A stretch of DNA of 64,000 nt from Mesorhabditis belari (taxonomy: Eukaryota > Nematoda > Chromadorea > Rhabditida > Rhabditidae), in the NCBI GenBank assembly GCA_958450365.1, contig CAUEEP010000742.1:1256001-1320000 (forward strand), given 5' to 3'. The translations under genes and the position numbers were made by a program. Below, one piece after another: positions 39,601 through 51,100 of this stretch (the stretch's first letter is position 1; each line of letters opens with the position of its first letter). The notes under the pieces were generated by a model, which made no database searches, was not told where the DNA came from, and saw only the letters and a list, made by a program, of their open reading frames with translations.

Positions 39601-42600
39601 AGCTCTCAATTCTCATTCATTCCCACAGAGGGAATGAGTGAGAATTGCGAAAATCGATAAGCAAACATTGGAAATGAAGAGTGAGTGAAGAGTTTTTGAC
39701 TCTTTATCTACCTGAAACCCTTCAGTGTGCACGATTTTCAAAACGCATCCCTTCTGGCGTAGGAATTGATCAATTTCGAGGCAAAAGGCAGCTAAAAAGG
39801 GGCTAAAAAGAGGCTAAAAAGAGGGATTCTCCCAGGTGTGCACACATTCGCTTTTGGTGATTCCCTTTTCTCTCAAAGGCTCGATCAATTCGTATTCAAA
39901 TTTTGCTTCCCGGTTGGGGGAAATTTGTGAGAATCTTTGGCTAGGGATTTGCAAAAATTTAATGAACATTTAGCTACTATTTGGTAGCTAAAAAGAGGCT
40001 AAAAAGAGAGTTTCTTCCGTTCAAAAACGTTAAAAGACTAGAAAGTCAAAGAAAAAAAGCAGATTTGAATTGTTTAGTTTAGAAAAGCAGATTTGAATAG
40101 TTAAAGTTGAAAGAAAATGTGATTCCGATAGTTTTTTAGTCAATCGGATTACTGTAGCCTTTCCAAAAGGGCAAATTTTTGAAATCAAATTGAATCAAGT
40201 AAACCAACATCGACTTACAATGATGTTTTCATCTTTTAAAAGACTTAAAAGTACCCTGGAATCTTGTAGGATTTGTAGGAAGATATTAAAGAAGTAGCGA
40301 CTGATCGGGTGTTGCGCATCTCCTCCTACTTGAGCCCCTTCAACGATCCTTTTCAATCCTTTGAATCCTTTGAACTACATCGAAACCCTCTTTTAACTTC
40401 CTAACCATTTCTAGTCTTTCCTGTTACCCCATATTCAAAAAAAAACCCACTCAAGCCTTGATCTCAAGTGCACACATCAAATTGTCTTTGATCTCACCGA
40501 CAAAAATCTTACGACAGGGTACTGTATCTAAAAAACTACTTATCAAAAATTTGCATAACTTCTTTGCTTTTTCTATTCTTAAACAATAAATTTAACTTTC
40601 TAAAGTCTGAACTTCGATTGTCAGTTTCTCATGCTTTAAAAACAAAAAAAAAACTCTTTTAATTTCAAAGAATTGGCCTTGAAAAGTAAGATGAGAAAGT
40701 TGCCAACTGGCTGCATTCTTTCGATTTCGTTCCCACGCCACACAAAAAAATATTCAATTAGCACCATCGCTTGCTATTAATGCTATGCTTTGAGGTAGTT
40801 CTATTTTCGTTGACTAAAAAGTCTCGAGTTGAACTTGAGACTGTGAAGGGAGTAGGCGTTGAAAGGAAATCAAAGAAGAGAAGAGAAGAGAAGAGAGAGA
40901 TGTGACTCATTTCCACAAGGGATTTCTTTTTCCCTTTCACTCCTCCTTCTTTTCATTTGGCATTTAGGTACGGTAGGGGGGAAACGAGTAAATCGATGGG
41001 TGAATTTGAAATGTTCATCCGATTAAATGACACGGTTTTCTTTATTTTTCAGTATAGAAGTAGCTGAAAGTTTGAGCTGAAAGTTTGAGCTGAAAGTTTG
41101 AGCTGAAAGGTAGAGCTGAAGTTTGAGCCGAAAGTTTGAGCCGAAAGTTAGAGCTAAAAGTTAGAGCTGAAAGTTAGAGCTGAAAGTTTGAGCAAAATTA
41201 GTTAAAATTTGTACACGATAAGTTTAAACAAAAAGCAGGATAAAGCAGGATAAAGTCTTTTGTTTTTTTTGACGCACGGAATTTAAAATAAAGTTAGATG
41301 AGATAAGTTTTTGAGACAAGGAATATTAGCTTTTGTTATTAGGGAGGAAAAAAAGGAATCTGATGCGTCAGAGTCAGAAAGAAAGTCAGAAAGAAAGTCA
41401 GAAAGTCAAAAGCGTCAGAAAGAATGCATTTCCGATTTCGAAGAGCACAAAGTACATTTTCAAGATCTGAAGCTATCAATCTGATAATTTGGAATAATAG
41501 ATGAGGAGAATAATTCAAACTTTAGACTTTAGAGCTTAAAAACTTTAGAGAAATAAACTTTAGAGCTGAAAAACTTTAGAGTAATAAACTTTAGAGCTAA
41601 AAAGCTAAAGCTTAGCTCTAATAATAGATTAGAAAAATTAGAATAAAATAAAAGTAAGGCTGATATGTGCAAAATGTGGAAATGGATGGATGGACGGGGG
41701 TAGAGATCGGAAATATTTGTGTATTTGCTTATTTGCTTCTTTCTTTTTCGATCTTTCTTTTCTTTTTTCTTTATTTCTTCCGTGTGTGATCACTTTTCGG
41801 GATGTATTTGGTCTGGGGGAGGTCTGTTGTCCCTCCAAACACATGCGTGTGTCTACTTGTAAATATTTGACCCATTCCTCTTTTCTATCCATTTTCACCT
41901 GGACCAAAGAACGAATAAAGCTTTCTTTCAAGATTTGTTAAGCTTAACTCTATCTTTATCTTTACCTGTAAGTTCTTGATAAGCTTTACTGATAATGGGA
42001 AAGTGACACCAGTACAGTGACTGTAAAAATGATGGTCAGGGAACAAGGAGACCCTAACTTCTTGTGATTGATGTTGCTCTAACGTTGTTGTTGACGCTGC
42101 TCTAACGTTGTTGTTGCTGTTGACGCTGCTCTAACATTGTTGTTGTCGCTGACGCTGATCTAACGCCTGCTCTGACTGTTGTCTTCTTGTCTGGAATGGG
42201 ACGATGGAGATGAAATTGTTGTTGCAGAGAGCCATTTGATACCTAGTGAACATCTGACGAATATCTTGTGTGCCGATTGAGAGACCGCTAGATTAGACAC
42301 CGTCGGGAAGGAGCACCTATCTATTAAGGCCATGTGCCAGATCACGAGTGAATTGATGATACAAAAAAGAGATCTAGCTAGAAATTTGTATCCTCGGGTT
42401 TTCGGGGTCGACAAATCGTTTGCAGCTACAGGATATGCACCAGAAAAGGTGCATTTCTGTTTTCTGGCCAAAGACCTATCAAATTTGTGTCGTGAAAGGT
42501 GAAAACTTCTCCCATGTATCGTTTTCTGTTTTGCTCACATCAAATCTCATTTTGTTTTCCTACTTTTCCTCCTTCAAGAATCCATTTCAATCAAAAATTC

Positions 42601-43680
42601 ATTTCAATGCTCGAGGCACAAAATCTCTTTCGAGGATCCACTTCGTTCCCAATATTGGCATTCATCAAAGTCTAACGGAAACGAGAAAGAAAAAAGTGGA
42701 AATTGGGGATTTCTAAAGAAAAATGGAGTACATCAACAAGAAATTAGTTGAAAGTTGATCAGTTGAAAAACTTGAACTCTATTCTTAATCTATCACAAAA
42801 TACTCAAAAACGAGAGCTACAGTCAGTCTCTGGGACTACAGTCAGAGAGCTTGATTGAAGGCTTGATTGAAGCTTGATTGTGAAGGCTCAGGTTCTCTGG
42901 CCCAGAGCCAGAGCCTTCACATTCAATCAAACTCAAAAATCTATCAACTTTCTTAGCTTAGACTTTGATCCAACTCAATCAAAGACGACCAATTTTAACG
43001 ATTCACAGTTCCATTATTTTACAGGTACGCAAGTTTTTATGTTGACTGGATGAGGGTTGAGGATTAGTGGCTGGGAAGGGGAACCACTCCCACTTTTGCC
43101 CTAGGCCTGGGCCCTTAGTCTCTCTTTTCCCACCTCTCCATCTTCTCATCCCATCCACAACCGGGGTCGTCGTTTTGGGGCGTTTTGTGGCGCTGAGAGC
43201 GATGGTGAGCAAACAGACAGAGATGTCAGAAGAAAGGCAAAAAGGCAAAAAGGCAAAACTGGGTGTGGGAGAGGAGAGACTGACTGTAGCCCCAGCCAGC
43301 CACCACGATTCCTTTTCTCCTCTCCGAGACTCGATATCGATTCGAATATTTCCTCTTCTCAAACGATCACTGTTGTGCTCAATGGGAAAGCTAGGGGTTT
43401 ATTGAAATGTTTATAAAAGTTTATAAAAGTTAAATCGAATATCGAATGCTGTTGTCTGAAGCTTTTATCTTAATAAAGGATTCTAAAGTAAGATCAGAAA
43501 GATAATATCGTCAAAGCTATAATAAAGCAATTAGAAAACACTATTAAAGGCAGAAATTCTTGAAGATAATCGATGAATCGTTGGGAAATCAAGTACAAAA
43601 AAGGATGTGTTTCCATTTTAAAGAACAAAGTAAATACGAAATAAGGCAACAAACACTAAACAAATTCTTCGTTGACTTCA
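39601..43680. other. Gene-free spacer
   Basis: GCTGAAAGTTTGA units (13 bp, about ten) lie at 41064-41200, TAAACTTTAGAGCTGAAAAA units at 41515-41610, and GTTGTTGACGCTGCTCTAAC units at 42070-42165. A frame at 43003-43405 on either strand is open but shows no domain or splice context. I see no gene. Confidence 0.5.
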
Positions 43681-43689
43681 AATATTTGA

Positions 43690-44435
43690 CTTTTCTCGAG
43701 CTCTTTTTAAAGCTATTGCCTTTAAACATACAAACATATTTGGAGAAAAGTTTATTTGTTTGAGGAATGAATAGTTGAATCGAGGAAAACACACGTCATC
43801 TAGACTGAACCGTAGATTGTTATAAGGCTTTGAACAAAGGCTTATAACTTTGTTGTAAGAACAAAGGCTTATAACTTTGTTATAAGCCTTTGAACTTTGT
43901 TATAAGCTTTTAAACTTTGTTATAAGCTTTTAAACTTTGTTATAAGCTTTTAAACTTTGTTATAAGCTTTTAAACTTTGTTATAAGCCTTTGTTATAAGT
44001 TATAAGGCTTATAACAATCTGGGTTCAGTCTAGATGACGCGTGTTTTCCTCGATTCAACTTGAATCTTGTTTTGTTTTACATGTTTAGATCCAGCTATTA
44101 ATTCCTTGACTTAAACCTGGCCTGGACCTGGCCTGGCGTAACATTTCTCTTAAATTTAAGCATCATTTACCCAAGTGTTAGCTGTAAAGCTATTGCCAAC
44201 ATACAAACATATTTGGGGAAGTGTATTTGTTTGAGGAACGAACAGAGGAAAACACACGTCATCAAGGCTGAACCATGATTGTTACAAGCCCCTGAACTTG
44301 AATCTAGATTTGTTTAGGTCCGGCTGTTAATTTCTTGGCTTAAACCTGGCCTGGACCTGACCTGGACCTGGCCTGGACCTGGCCTGGTTTGACATTTCTC
44401 TTAAATCTAAGCTACATTTACCCAAGTGTTAGTTG
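43690..44435. repeat. Tandem duplication, first copy interrupted by a fold-back
   Basis: 43690-43800 plus 44055-44165 together correspond to 44175-44435. Shared parts are CATACAAACATATTTGG, GAGGAAAACACACGTCAT, CTTAAACCTGGCCTGGACCT and CATTTACCCAAGTGTTAG. The first copy is split by the inverted-repeat block listed separately. Confidence 0.75.
43777..44062. mobile_element. Fold-back element with TTATAAGC core repeats
   Basis: The left arm (AATCGAGGAAAACACACGTC, then ATCTAGACTGAACC) and the right arm (its reverse complement, 44005-44055) are about 50 bp each. Between them lie a dozen TTTGTTATAAGC units that are themselves palindromic (GCTTATAACA / TGTTATAAGC), so the whole element can fold on itself. 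Confidence 0.8.
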
Positions 44436-44737
44436 TATGTTCGTGTAGTTGAATGAGCTGGCCACCATTTCAAACTAAAGCCATTTTTCCATTTTTTCAA
44501 CGAAAAACACGTAAAATTCATCAACTTTTTATTCTCCTAATCAACAAAAAACAAACAAAAAAAATATAAAGAAAATTGTGTAAAAGACGAAAATCTTATA
44601 TTAAAGGCACTTTTCTTTCTTTTCTTTATGACTTTTCCTTTTTTTAAAAGTGAACTTTTTTTTTTACATAAAACCTGGTCAATCTTTACAACAGGTCAAT
44701 CTTTACAATCTCTGACTGTAGTTTAATTTCCGCCATT

Positions 44738-45096
44738 TTATTTGCGCAACTAGATCGTTTGCGCAACTCGGCAAAACTCGCCTAACTTTCTTCTAAGTCT
44801 GGCAATCTTTATGATTTTGTTTTCATTTTTGTAGATCTCAATAAGGGTAACAAAATGACACCAAAATCATAAAGATTGGCCGACTTAGAAGAAAGAAACG
44901 GTACTAGATTCGGGGGTGGCTACTCTGCGCTAATTTTTTTGCGCAACTCGCCATAACTTTCTTCTAAGTCTGACAATCTTTATGATTTTGGTGTCATTTT
45001 GTTACCCTTATTGAGATCTACAAAATGACCCCAAAATCATAAAGATTGACCGACTTAGAAGAAAGTTATGGTGAGTTGCGCAAATGACGCAGTTGC
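44738..45096. mobile_element. Two tandem palindromic MITEs, GCGCAACTCGCCATAAC family
   Basis: Two near-palindromes (44738-44905, degenerate; 44938-45094, nearly perfect) share CTTTCTTCTAAGTCTGACAA, a TCTTTATGATTTTGG stretch and a central AGATCT. A third, cleaner copy is at 60461-60664. Noncoding. Confidence 0.9.
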
Positions 45097-45744
45097 CCAA
45101 AGTAGTCACAAATAAAATGGCCGAAAGTAGCCTATCCCACGAAAACATAGAAATAGAAAATAGTCACAAAATAGAAATCTTAAATAGAAATCATCACAAG
45201 GCGATTTTAAGTATTTGAGCTTTTTTTTTATTGGGAAAAATTCAGAAAAACGGTTTCTTTCATGGCAAGATTTCTTTTGGGTTACAAATGATAAAGATAA
45301 AATTTTCAAAAACGATTTTTAAATGAATATCTAATAATTATGGATAGCACAGGCAGTAGTTTAAAAAAGAAAAATCGAAAAATTCATTTTTTTTTCTAAA
45401 AAAGTATACCAGAAGGCTTTACAGTGAAGGTTTTATTTATTAATTTGATTCAAGTATCATCTTTAATCAAAATCTTAGATCACTGCGTGCCAGAAAGAAA
45501 GCTAAGATATTAAAAAATGATAAAAACATGTTGAAATCATAAAATTCAGGCTTGATCTTTTTCTTTTTCCTTTTGCAATTTCCGTCGAAGGACAACGATG
45601 AGACGGTGTTGTCTGAAATGTTGGAATAAATATATATTTCAATTATTTAAAGCCTTTTCTTCAATTACCAATTGTTTTTATAGGGTTTTTAGAGTTCAGT
45701 TCAGTTCAATTCAACTATAGATTCAGACATCCATTTCATGGTCG

Positions 45745-46230
45745 ATGAGCACGGTAATGGGGTGAAACTTGGGAAAGATTTTACCCACAAAAAAATGACT
45801 TTAGAAAGTTCTTATCGGATTTTGGAAAGCTATCGTTAGCTCTTTTGTTTTTCTTCTTTGAAACCAAGTGATGAATGTAGCTCAAAAGATGTTCTAGGAG
45901 CTAGAAAAGGTAGTGTGAAACCCTATAGATTTTACCCATAAAAAATGACTTTGGAAAGTTCTCGTCGGACTTTGGAAAGCTATCGTTAGCTCTTTTGTTT
46001 TTCTTCTTTGAAACCAAGTGCCGAATGTAACTCAAAAGATGTTCTAGGACCTAGAAAAGGTAGTGTGAAACCCTATAGATTTTACCCACAAAAAAAATGA
46101 CTTTGGAAAGTTCTCATCAGACTTTCGAAAGCTATCGGTCTTTTGTTTTTCTTCTTTGAAACCAAGTGCCGAATGTAGCTCAAAAGATGTTCTGGGACCT
46201 AGAAAAGGTAGTGTGAAACCCTATAGCCAT
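45745..46230. repeat. Three tandem units of about 160 bp
   Basis: Each unit has TTTTACCCACAAAAAAATGA, GAAAGCTATCGTTAGCTC, CTTTGAAACCAAGTGCCGAA and GTAGTGTGAAACCCTATAG. The third lacks about 8 bp. There is no conserved reading frame across the units. Confidence 0.9.
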
Positions 46231-46828
46231 GTCGAGGGTCAGGGAAACTAGCAAAAAGGGAAGCAAAGAGAGTACTGGCTATTGGAAATATCCCTCCAAT
46301 GCCCTCCATAGAGGACCATCAAGGACTTTACTGACAGGAAACGTGGAAAAGAGAAAAGAGACCTCGGACGGGTAACCTGATCGCTTTTTTTGGACCCACA
46401 AACCCTTCATGTGTGCCTCTTTTTCCCTTTCAGGTAACTCCTTTACTCGAATATTGAGAAATTTGGGCATTATAAAGTACTTGGCTGGGGGACTAACTTA
46501 TAAAGTAAAATTAAAGATCAATAGATTCATTAGACAGCTATGGGCTATGAAAGAAAGCTGATTGAGATCAAGAAAATGGGAAGATCAAGAGATCAATCAA
46601 TTTCCCCGATTTGTACAGCTTTTCTTCTCCTTTGTGCATCTTGTACCAGCCGCCTTTTTCCCGCATCCCATAAAAATCGGTCATCAATCTTGACGGCAAT
46701 GTTCGGAAATAGAGAAATGATATCCATAATACCGTAATCGGTCGTCGCTTTTATCCTCCTTTCTTACCGTTTCCGCCAAAAACCTTAGAATGCCCCATAA
46801 AGGAATGGGGTCGTAAAAATTCCTTTTT

Positions 46829-46864
<36 letters not shown>

Positions 46865-48121
46865 GCTAAATAGCTAAGCGGTTCTTTACACCTTTCTTGA
46901 ATAGGATTCATTGGATAGAGCACTTATGCAACTTGGGGATGGTTAGATCTCGGCATTGGTGTAAGAATGAGCTGTAAATCCTCTAATGGATTACCCATTA
47001 TGGGGCTTTGATTACGTATTGTTCGGGGATTTGCTAAAAATCAGAAACAGGAAATAAGTATTGATTGGACTCGTTGCTAGATCTAGTACTAGATCCAGTA
47101 CAGGTCTAGTACTAGGTCCAGTGCCAGATCCAGCACTAGGTAGAGTACTAGGTTCAAGCAGTAGGTCAAGCATCTGGCCAGTTAGAAAAGTAAGGAATCG
47201 AGTCAGGCGAGGCCGGACAAAGTATTAGATTTAGTTCTGAATCTAGTATTGAACTTTGAACCTAATGCTTGACCTACTGCTGAAACCTAGTACTCTATCT
47301 AGTGCTGGATCTGGCACTGAACCTAGTACTAGTCCTGTACTGGGTCTAGTACTAGATCTAGATCTAGATCCAGCAATGAGCCTAACCTGTAACTGGATGT
47401 GGTATTTGATCAGGTACTCTTTCCATTCTGTTACACCAAACTAAGTGAAAGTTTTTTCCCCTTAATGCTTTTCGCACTTTTCGCACTTCAAGCCAATTTC
47501 CTCTGTTTTCATCTCACAGTTGGAGTCGGCTACACGCTTGAAACGAGAATGGAAATGAAGTGGTTGTCATTTTCTTCCAGACAATGGGTTGATTGAGAGT
47601 GGAGTACAACAGAGAGAGAGAAGCAATGAGTGACTTGTTGTCCCTTCAGGGTACATGAGGACCTGAGGGCTACCACTTGTCGAGTGAGTACCCATAGCGG
47701 CATGCTGAGATCAGGCCTTGGGCTCTTCAATTCTCCGACACTTGACTATCACTCGAGAGGCTTGCTTTCGCTTTTTGCTTTTTGCTTAAAAAGTGAGCAT
47801 TCTCTATTTCTATATTTCTGTGGAAATGAGATTGAAATCGGGTTAGATTGAGGAAAGATGATAGGATTGAGCAAAGATGATTGCAATGCAATTTGCAATC
47901 AATTTGTAATCAATTTGTAATCAATTTGCAAAGATAAGATTACGATAGCCTGTTACTGATAACTTAGATTATTTGCTGAAAGTAGATCTCTAGATTGGGA
48001 CTCTAGATGAGTAGGGAGATCTTGATCGTTAAGACAAAATTGAGACAAAATTGATACAAAGATTGCCGGAGCACGAAAGTAAACCAAGATTTGGATAATA
48101 TTTGGATGCTCATTAATGAAA
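46231..48121. other. Gene-free spacer with two arrays
   Basis: A TTTC microsatellite lies at 46824-46864, and TCTAGTACTAGATCCAG-type units at 47078-47150 are mirrored by inverted-order units at 47225-47370. Several 60-75 codon frames are open but unrecognisable. It lies downstream of the coiled-coil gene's stop. Confidence 0.5.
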
Positions 48122-51100
48122 TCAATGAATAAATTTCATATTTTCAACACCGATCACCCACCGCTCAAGCTCGGTCTTCAACTTGTCCGGATCATCACAC
48201 TGCATGATCGATTCCGAATACGACATTCGGGACATATTCGAAACGGTTCGAGTCAAACGGCTACCAACTGGTGGCGAGGTTTTCCCATTAGTGGCACTAA
48301 AAATTTTCAATTTCTTTTTTTCAAAGTCAAAAAATCAAGTTTACCTTTCATTTTTATCAACTCACCGATTTCTCGCCTCTTCCAAATCTTGTGCCAATCG
48401 ATTCCTCTCCGATTCCACTGCGCGAAGCTTCGAGTTAAGCACCGAATAGTCGGACCGAGCACTGGAAAAGTCTATATAAACAAAAAAAGTGATTAGATTT
48501 TTATATTGTTTTAAGTAATTTATATTTAAAATATTTAAAACATTGAATTTTTTCATTCGCTTGAAATTTGAATTTATTCTATCTTGAGTCAAGTTTTTTT
48601 TCGACATTTATTTCGTTTTCATTTTCATTTCATTTCATTTTCTTCACTTTTTTTGAATGGTGACTGCTTGGCTTGCACTCAGCATTAATATTAGTAAGTT
48701 TTTTTCGGGTTTTAAAATTACTTTTACCTTTTTTTATCGACATTAAACCCTCGACTACTTGTACTTTAAAAATATCGTTGTCTAGATATGGATTTTCGCT
48801 TTTTTAAAAATGTTATTTGAAACACATTCCACGTGTTTCACCAAATTTCTTTGTTATTTTCAGTCACGTCGATCGTGATTATCATCGCCGATCTCATCCT
48901 TTTGTGTAGGTTCTGCATTCGACACCGCGAATACAAGGTAAGCTTGTTGTTTTTGTTGTTGTTGTTGCTGTTGTTTTTGTTGTTGCTGTTGTTGTTGCTG
49001 TTGTTTTTGCTGTTGTTTTTGTTGTTGCTGTTGTTTTTGCTGTTGTTTTTGTTGTTGCTGTTGTTGTTGCTGTTGTTTTTGCTGTTGTTTTTGTTGTTGC
49101 TGCTGTTTTTGTTGTTGCTGTTGTTGTTGCTGTTGTTTTTGCTGTTGTTTTTGCTGTTGCTGCTGTTTTTGTTGTTGCTGTTGTTTTTGCTGTTGTTTTT
49201 GTTGTTGCTGCTGTTTTTGTTGTTGCTGTTGTTTTTGCTGTTGTTTTTGTTGTTGCTGCTGCTGTTGTTGTTGTTGTTTTTGTTGTTGCTGCTGTTTTTG
49301 TTGTTGCTGTTGTTGTTGCTGTTGTTTTTGCTGTTGTTTTTGTTGTTGCTGCTGCTGTTGTTGTTGTTGTTTTTGTTGTTGCTGCTGTTTTTGTTGTTGC
49401 TGTTGTTGTTGCTGTTGTTTTTGTTGTTGTTTTTGTTGTTGCTGCTGTTTTTGTTGTTGCTGTTGTTTTTGCTGTTGTTTTTGTTGTTGCTGCTGCTGTT
49501 GTTGTTGTTGTTTTTGTTGTTGCTGCTGTTGTTGTTGTTGTTTTTGTTGTTGCTGCTGTTGTTGTTGTTATTTTTGTTGTTTATGTTAAGTTTTAAAGAC
49601 TCTGAATTGTTTAGATTTTAAATTATTTTCTATATCTGTCTTTTTTTAGATGTACTCCATGCAGAAGCAATTCCAGGCATCACGTGATTCGGCCACTTAC
49701 GCACGCACTCCCGCACTCGCCATTTATCTCATCGGAAGACAGGTGATTTTTCAATCATTATGCTTTAATAATTAAAAGTTTAAGCACAAATTCGTGCAAA
49801 AGATTGTCAAACACAAGTCCGATTTCCTTTTCTTTAGTTAGGAATGAGCGACGAAGAGATTCTCGCCGAATACGAGAAGGATTGGGGCGAACGAAAGCTC
49901 ATCGTTGAGGTAAAGCTTTAAATGCTTTGGTTAACTATTGTATTTCCCTAATAGTGTACCCCGAGTTGATCACTATTTTACGGGTTTACAGAGACAGAGT
50001 TTTTACAGAAACTCAACCCTCTAATCCCCCAGCAAAACCTCATCGTCAGCTATATTTTCCGATCCCACATCGATCGATTCTGATAAGCAATTTAGACAAA
50101 GCTTAGGGTGCACTATTCTTAGAGAAAATGCGGTAATCAATCTCGTTTTAGTCAATTCTGGGCAAAGAGGACGAGGATGAGCTGTGCCGTTTCTTTCTGC
50201 GCAACTACATGTCACGCTTTATGCAGTACGGATACGCCGAAGAAGCTCTCATGATCTCGGCGCTCAGGTGGAAAGATTAAATAATAAATAAAGCTAAGCT
50301 AGTACCATAAATAGCTCTGATTTTTATAAATTCTATACTTCAGGCAAAAAGCGATTGATGAGCAACAAATGATGGCGTCGATTGGGATGAAATGAGAAGA
50401 AAACGATAGAAATATCATCATTTTTAACGAAAACAAGATGAAATTTGATAAATTCAATCATTTGAATTGGCTTTTTTGACGTTGTTTTGATTGAGTTTGA
50501 TTGGATTTGATTGGATTTGATTTAGTTGAGATTTTAAGATTAAAGTTGACTGTTTCAAGTGCAATAATTTCAACAAACCTATCAGCTTCCCGGTGTGCTT
50601 GTTCGATCTCTTCCCTCAACATCTCCGCATCTCTTTCCTTTCTCCGTTGCTGTGTTTTCAGCTCTTCCAATTGCTCTTCGAGTTTTGAGAGCTTACCTTC
50701 GGATCTGAAAATAGGGATGAACTTTAAAGAAGATTTTAAAGAAGATTTTAAAGAAGATTTTAAAGAAGACTTTACAGAAGATTTTAAAGAAGACTTTACA
50801 GAAGACTTTACAGAAGATTTTACAGAAGATTTTACAGAAGACTTTACAGAAGACTTTAAAGAAGATTTTAATAAAGACTTACTAAAACTTGCACCCTTGT
50901 AGATACAAGATTAGGATAGCTTGTAATTGGATTACTCTAGCAACTCATTGTGTTTCAATGCTTTACTTAAACGAACTCTTTCGTGTTGTTGTTTTGTGTG
51001 ACTTCTTTTCTCAGCCTTTCCACGAAACCCTCCAATTTAGCCACCTCATTCGCAAGGCGTGTATTCTCGGCAACAAGCTCAGGATTCTAAAAGAAAACAA

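Noticed and set aside
43003..43405. Overlapping open frames on both strands in a GC-rich patch
   Set aside because: There is no recognisable domain, no flanking exon-like frames and no clear start context. Left as spacer.
48833..49621. 262-codon leucine/phenylalanine-rich frame
   Set aside because: It is a read-through of the GTTGCTG array. Clean splice sites at 48938 and 49649 remove it as an intron.
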